DNA of 46,733 bases from an uncultured Clostridia bacterium (GTDB taxonomy: Bacteria; Bacillota; Clostridia; Lachnospirales; Lachnospiraceae): contig CAMOUW010000003.1 in assembly GCA_946626755.1 (NCBI GenBank), positions 1 to 46,733 of the forward strand. The letters run 5' to 3'. The notes beneath the pieces were generated by a model. The model was not told the DNA's origin and made no database searches. It saw nothing but the letters and a program-made list of their open reading frames with translations. The position numbers and the translations under genes are program-made. Position 1 is the stretch's first letter; the number at the start of each line of letters is the position of its first letter. Positions 42,552-46,733 of this stretch are shown piece after piece.

Positions 42552-45500
42552 ATGGCATTTTCACAGAAAAGATTCAGCTCTCAGAGTAGAAAAGAGGTAA
42601 AAAGGATTCAGCCTATTGTAAACAGTATCCTGGCTAAGGAAAAGGATTACATGGCTCTTACAGATGCACAGCTTAAGGCTAAGACAGCGGAGTTCAAAAA
42701 CGCCCTTGCCGGCGGCAAGACGCTTGATGACATCCTTCCTGATGCATTTGCGACAGTTCGTGAAGCTGCAAGAAGAGTGCTTGGTATGCCTCATTACGAA
42801 GTACAGCTCATCGGTGGTATCGTTCTTCATCAGGGACGTATAGCAGAGATGAAGACAGGTGAAGGTAAGACTCTGGTTTCTACCTGTCCTGCATATCTTA
42901 ATGCCCTCACAGGCAATGGTGTGCATATCGTTACTGTAAACGATTACCTGGCAAAGCGAGATGCTGACTGGATGGGAAAGATACACAGATTCCTGGGACT
43001 GACCGTAGGTGTTATTCTTCACGATATGAAGGATAAACAGAGACAGGACGCCTACAAGTGCGACATTACATATGTAACAAACAACGAACTCGGATTTGAT
43101 TACCTCCGTGACAACATGGCTATTTACAAGGAGCAGCAGGTGCTTCGCGGACTTAAGTATGCCATTGTGGACGAGGTGGATTCAGTACTTATCGATGAGG
43201 CCAGAACGCCCCTTATCATTTCCGGACAGAGTGAGAAGTCTACTAAACTCTATGATATGTGCGATGTGTTTGTTCAGACCCTTGAGAGAGGTGAGTTCAA
43301 GGGAGAGATGACCAAGATAAAGGCTATCATGCAGGAAGAGATCGAAGAGGACGGAGACTTCATCGTAAATGAAAAAGATAAAGTGGTAAACCTTACAGAG
43401 CAGGGTGTTCATAAGGTTGAAAAGTTCTTCCATCTGGATAACTATTCTGATCCTGAAAACCTGGAGATCCAGCACAATGTTACACTTGCGCTCCGTGCCC
43501 ACAACCTTATGGAGAGAGATAAGGATTATATCGTAAAGGACGATGAAGTTCTTATTGTAGATGAGTTCACCGGACGTGTTATGCCGGGACGCCGTTATTC
43601 TGACGGTCTTCATCAGGCTATTGAAGCAAAAGAGCATGTTACGGTAAAAAGAGAGAGCAAGACTCTTGCTACAGTTACATTCCAGAACTTCTTCAATAAG
43701 TTCGAAAAGAAGTCGGGCATGACCGGTACTGCAGCTACTGAGGAAAAAGAGTTCAGAGACATTTATAAGCTGGATGTTGTGGAGATTCCCACCAACAAAG
43801 AGGTCATCAGAAGAGATGACAACGATGTGGTTTATAAGAGCAAGGCAGGAAAGTACAGAGCTGTTATCCAGTCCATAAGAGAGTCCATGGAGAAGAAGCA
43901 GCCTGTTCTTATCGGTACGGTGACCATCGAGACTTCAGAGTATCTGAGTAAGCTTCTGCAGGCTGATAAGATCGATCATGTAGTGCTCAATGCCAAGTTT
44001 CATGAGCAGGAGGCGCAGATCGTAGCTCAGGCAGGAAAGCCGGGAGCGGTAACCATTGCCACCAACATGGCAGGCCGAGGAACCGATATTATCCTTGGCG
44101 GAAACCCTGAGTATCTGGCAAAGAATGACCTTAAAAAGGCGGGATATTCCGATGACGTAATTGCTGAAGCCACAGGTGAAGGCGACAGCGAAGATGAAGA
44201 AGTACTTGAGGCGAGAAAACTCTTCCATGCAAAAGAAGCAGAGCATGCCAAAGTGACAAAAGCTGAGGCAGAAAAGGTTAAAGCCGCCGGCGGACTTAAG
44301 ATCATAGGTACCGAAAGACATGAGTCCAGACGTATCGACAACCAGCTGAGAGGTCGTGCCGGTCGTCAGGGAGACCCGGGTGAGTCCAGGTTCTACATTT
44401 CCCTTGAAGACAATCTTATGCGTCTTTTCGGCCAGGAGCGTCTCATGGGTATCTTCAATGCACTTGGAGTGGACGAGGATACTCCCATAGAGCACAAGAT
44501 GCTTTCCAAGGCTATAGAGAGAGCCCAGCAGAAGATCGAGATAAATAACTACGGTATCAGAAGCCGTCTTCTTGAGTACGATCAGGTTATGAACGAGCAG
44601 CGCGAGATCATGTACAAAGAGCGCGGCCGTGTACTTGATAAAGGCAATATGAGATCTTCATTTATAAAGATGATAGGAGATTTCATAGACCAGTCAGTAG
44701 ACAGAGTTGTATATACCGATGGCAATCCTGCAGAATGGAACTACAGCGAGCTGGATGAGATCATCCTTCCTGTTATTCCCATGGAGCCCATTACTCAGAC
44801 AGAGGGAGTGACTACAAAAGAAGACCTCAAGACTTTATTGAGAAAGAGAGCAAAGGAAGCATACGAAAATAAAGAAGCTGAATTTGCTACTGCAGATGAT
44901 GAAAACAACGAGCAGTTCCGTGAGATAGAGCGAGTTGTTCTTCTTAAAGTCGTTGACGAAAAATGGATGCAGCATATCGATGATATGGACCAGCTCAAGC
45001 AGGGTATCGGTCTTCAGTCATTTGCACAAAGAGATCCCGTAGTTGAGTATAAGGTTATGGCTTATGACATGTTTGACGAGATGCTTGCTTCCATTACTGA
45101 AGATGCGGTTAAGCTTCTTATGCATGTCCAGGCACAGCGTCCCATTGACCGTGAAGAGGTAGCAGAGGTTCACGGAGAAGCCAAGTCCAGAGGAAGAGTT
45201 CCCGGACAGGAAGAGGCATCTGTTAAGACATTTAAACGTGAAGGTAAAAAATATAAGCCCAATGATCCCTGCCCTTGCGGAAGCGGAAAGAAATTTAAGA
45301 ACTGCCATAAAAATAAAGAGGCAGAGCTTAAAAAGCTCTTAGATCACAAAAAGGCTGAAGAAAAGGCGGCTCAGGAAGCAAAAGAGGCTGCGGCTAAGCC
45401 TGAAGAGGCCAAGGCCGATGACGCTACAGTAAAGGCGGCGGAGGTGAAAGCTGACGAAGTGGCAAAGGCGGCAGGATCAAAGACTGACGAAGCGGCAAAA

Positions 45501-45623
45501 ACAGCAGAGGTTAAAGCTGATGATGCGGCAGCAAAGGCAGCAGAAGTAAAGACTGACGAAGCGGTAAAAGCGGCAGAAGCTAAAGCTGATGATGTAGCTG
45601 CAAAAGCAGATGAGAACAAATAA
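42552..45623 (+). CDS. secA: Preprotein translocase ATPase SecA with extended C-terminal tail
   Basis: 1023 residues. SecA drives secretory proteins through SecYEG. Walker A is AEMKTGEGKTLVSTCPAYLN; the DEAD-box segment is IVDEVDSVLIDEARTPLIIS; NMAGRGTDIILGGNPEYL, GTERHESRRIDNQLRGRAGR and QGDPGESRFYISLEDNLMR are all present. The zinc-binding SEC-C motif (DPCPCGSGKKFKNCH, residues 905-919) normally ends the protein. Here about 104 more residues follow, a low-complexity Ala/Lys/Glu/Asp region with five 11- or 12-residue repeats like AAEVKADEVAK. An insertion after LGGNPEYL (about residues 525-575) is of the clostridial type. The start follows AAGGAGAAGGAAAAGGATC. Confidence 0.97.
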   Translation: MAFSQKRFSSQSRKEVKRIQPIVNSILAKEKDYMALTDAQLKAKTAEFKNALAGGKTLDDILPDAFATVREAARRVLGMPHYEVQLIGGIVLHQGRIAEMKTGEGKTLVSTCPAYLNALTGNGVHIVTVNDYLAKRDADWMGKIHRFLGLTVGVILHDMKDKQRQDAYKCDITYVTNNELGFDYLRDNMAIYKEQQVLRGLKYAIVDEVDSVLIDEARTPLIISGQSEKSTKLYDMCDVFVQTLERGEFKGEMTKIKAIMQEEIEEDGDFIVNEKDKVVNLTEQGVHKVEKFFHLDNYSDPENLEIQHNVTLALRAHNLMERDKDYIVKDDEVLIVDEFTGRVMPGRRYSDGLHQAIEAKEHVTVKRESKTLATVTFQNFFNKFEKKSGMTGTAATEEKEFRDIYKLDVVEIPTNKEVIRRDDNDVVYKSKAGKYRAVIQSIRESMEKKQPVLIGTVTIETSEYLSKLLQADKIDHVVLNAKFHEQEAQIVAQAGKPGAVTIATNMAGRGTDIILGGNPEYLAKNDLKKAGYSDDVIAEATGEGDSEDEEVLEARKLFHAKEAEHAKVTKAEAEKVKAAGGLKIIGTERHESRRIDNQLRGRAGRQGDPGESRFYISLEDNLMRLFGQERLMGIFNALGVDEDTPIEHKMLSKAIERAQQKIEINNYGIRSRLLEYDQVMNEQREIMYKERGRVLDKGNMRSSFIKMIGDFIDQSVDRVVYTDGNPAEWNYSELDEIILPVIPMEPITQTEGVTTKEDLKTLLRKRAKEAYENKEAEFATADDENNEQFREIERVVLLKVVDEKWMQHIDDMDQLKQGIGLQSFAQRDPVVEYKVMAYDMFDEMLASITEDAVKLLMHVQAQRPIDREEVAEVHGEAKSRGRVPGQEEASVKTFKREGKKYKPNDPCPCGSGKKFKNCHKNKEAELKKLLDHKKAEEKAAQEAKEAAAKPEEAKADDATVKAAEVKADEVAKAAGSKTDEAAKTAEVKADDAAAKAAEVKTDEAVKAAEAKADDVAAKADENK
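45430..45610 (+). repeat. Short coding repeats in the SecA tail
   Basis: About five imperfect units of 33-36 bp encode variants of [AT]A[EG].K[AT]D[ED].[AV]K. They are in frame with secA and give the protein its helical, highly charged end. Confidence 0.75.
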
Positions 45624-45655
45624 GAAAGATAATTAAAATAAGTTTACAGATACGG

Positions 45656-45690
45656 TATTTGGGGCCTTAGATTAATGTGCTCCAAATATT
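45656..45690 (+). terminator. Hairpin after secA
   Basis: TATTTGGGGC (45656-45665) pairs with GCTCCAAATA (45679-45688) with one G-T wobble around a 13-nt loop. Only TT and a mixed AT stretch follow, so it is a weak terminator candidate. Confidence 0.55.
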
Positions 45691-45789
45691 GTATTTATAA
45701 GCGCATATTAAGAATATTATATTATAACACGTAAATTATAATTGATCACAGATGACAGACGCCAAAACACCGGCGTCGGAGGTAAGATT

Positions 45790-46733
45790 TTGGCAATCGT
45801 AGAATTAGACAAAATAAGAACACAGCTGGCTGAATGTGAAAAGCCCATGAACCGTATAAGAAAGTCTTTGGATATGGAGGGGAAGAAGCGCCGTATCGAA
45901 GAGATCGAGGTTATCATGGAGGAACCGGGTTTCTGGGATGATGTGGAAAGATCCACAAAATCCATGGGAGAGTTGAAAAGTCTGAAGGATGCTCTTTCCG
46001 GATTTGAGACCCTGGAAAAATCCTATGAAGAAATAGGGCTTCTTATAGATATGGCAGAAGAAGAGCATGATGAAAGTCTGCTTCCCGAGATAGAAGAAGA
46101 GTTTGAGGCCTTTCTGGAGAAGCTGGAAGAGATGCGTATGACAACGCTTCTTTCAGGAGAATACGATGCCAATGACGCAATAGTCAGGCTAAATGCCGGG
46201 GCAGGAGGAACAGAGGCCTGCGACTGGTGTTCCATGTTGTACAGGATGTACACCAGATGGGCGGAGAAAAGAGGTTTTACCACTGAACTCATAGACTATC
46301 TGGATGGTGATGAGGCCGGCATAAAGTCGGTAACATTTGAAGTACACGGCAGTAATGCTTACGGACTTTTGAAATCAGAGCACGGAGTACACAGGCTTGT
46401 GCGTATTTCTCCTTTTAATGCCGCTGGAAAACGTCAGACATCCTTTGTGTCATGCGACGTTATGCCGGAGTTGGAGGATGACGTAGAAGTCGAGATAAAC
46501 GATGACGATCTGAGGATAGATACATACAGGGCCAGCGGTGCCGGTGGTCAGCATATTAATAAAACATCCTCAGCTATCCGTATAACCCACGAGCCTACAG
46601 GTATAGTGGTACAGTGCCAGAATGAAAGATCCCAGCATCAGAACAAGGACAAGGCGATGCAGATGTTAAAAGCCAAGTTATATCTTATGAAGCAGGAAGA
46701 AAATGCACAGAAATCATCAGATATAAGAGGCGA
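45790..46733 (+). CDS. prfB: Peptide chain release factor 2 (partial, runs off the window)
   Basis: The frame is open from TTG 45790 to the window end (314 codons). RF2 reads UGA and UAA stop codons. The anticodon-like SPF tripeptide is in [19 protein letters not shown], and the catalytic GGQ motif is in [28 protein letters not shown] lies 7 bp before the TTG, which decides the start. In many bacteria prfB needs a +1 frameshift at CUU-UGA near codon 25. Here the equivalent site (45865-45873) reads TCTTTGGAT and stays in frame, so no frameshift is needed. It follows secA, a neighbour pair common in Firmicutes. Confidence 0.95.
   Translation, partial: MAIVELDKIRTQLAECEKPMNRIRKSLDMEGKKRRIEEIEVIMEEPGFWDDVERSTKSMGELKSLKDALSGFETLEKSYEEIGLLIDMAEEEHDESLLPEIEEEFEAFLEKLEEMRMTTLLSGEYDANDAIVRLNAGAGGTEACDWCSMLYRMYTRWAEKRGFTTELIDYLDGDEAGIKSVTFEVHGSNAYGLLKSEHGVHRLVRISPFNAAGKRQTSFVSCDVMPELEDDVEVEINDDDLRIDTYRASGAGGQHINKTSSAIRITHEPTGIVVQCQNERSQHQNKDKAMQMLKAKLYLMKQEENAQKSSDIRG

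Noticed and set aside
45371-45619. 82-codon minus-strand frame inside the secA tail
   Set aside because: It is an open-frame artefact of the Ala/Lys-rich repeats; no start signals and the plus strand is clearly coding.

Overview
The window looks like chromosome of a Gram-positive anaerobe of the Clostridia, most likely a member of the Lachnospiraceae (Butyrivibrio/Pseudobutyrivibrio/Eubacterium-like). The reasons are moderately AT-rich DNA, strong GGAGG-type ribosome binding sites, several lipoproteins, a sortase-type surface protein, a clostripain-family protease, an ECF transporter core and a clostridial-style SecA. No rRNA, tRNA, CRISPR array, transposase or phage gene was found. All domain calls were made by eye from motifs and were not confirmed by searches.

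Region 1 (1-6200), visibly more AT-rich than the rest: the 3' end of a repeat-containing surface protein, then a tight five-gene operon (LicD phosphotransferase with an ILEI/FAM3-like N-terminus, sn-glycerol-1-phosphate dehydrogenase, nucleotidyltransferase, NagD-type HAD phosphatase, hexapeptide acyltransferase). Together these can make a nucleotide-activated glycerol-type phosphate and place it on a surface glycan. Region 2 (6200-15950): an orphan substrate-binding lipoprotein, then a surface-polysaccharide group. It holds a two-domain GT2-GT4 glycosyltransferase, a secreted beta-helix protein with wall-binding-like and ricin-like segments, a GlfT2-like glycosyltransferase and a long HAD-type protein. 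nagB faces the other way behind a shared terminator.

Region 3 (16900-25200): the most unusual part. A strong promoter drives a 75-residue peptide made of three CKPGF[NS]SC modules separated by acidic spacers. It is followed by a thioredoxin with a CESC active site, a PqqD-like peptide-binding protein and a radical SAM/SPASM enzyme. This has the shape of a ribosomally made, post-translationally modified peptide (RiPP) locus. Two large exported proteins follow, a multidomain wall-anchored protein and a transglutaminase-like lipoprotein.

Region 4 (25300-31800): a zinc-ribbon membrane protein, a TPM-domain membrane protein with a glycine-rich tail, a membrane-tethered clostripain-like protease with a glycine-rich head, and a DUF5067-like lipoprotein. 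Region 5 (31800-46733): conserved housekeeping genes. These are a stand-alone Hsp70, aroC, tgt, an iron-alcohol-dehydrogenase homologue that has lost most metal ligands, ecfA1-ecfA2-ecfT-truA, tsaE, a rhodanese lipoprotein, secA with a long repetitive tail after its zinc motif, and the first two thirds or more of prfB, which lacks the usual programmed frameshift.

Across regions 3 to 5 an intergenic hairpin family recurs. Its apical loop is nearly constant (core CGTCAAGCGGCAGCGTG or its complement) while its long stem differs in sequence from copy to copy yet stays paired. Together with the Cys-repeat peptide locus, this is the strongest candidate for something undescribed.
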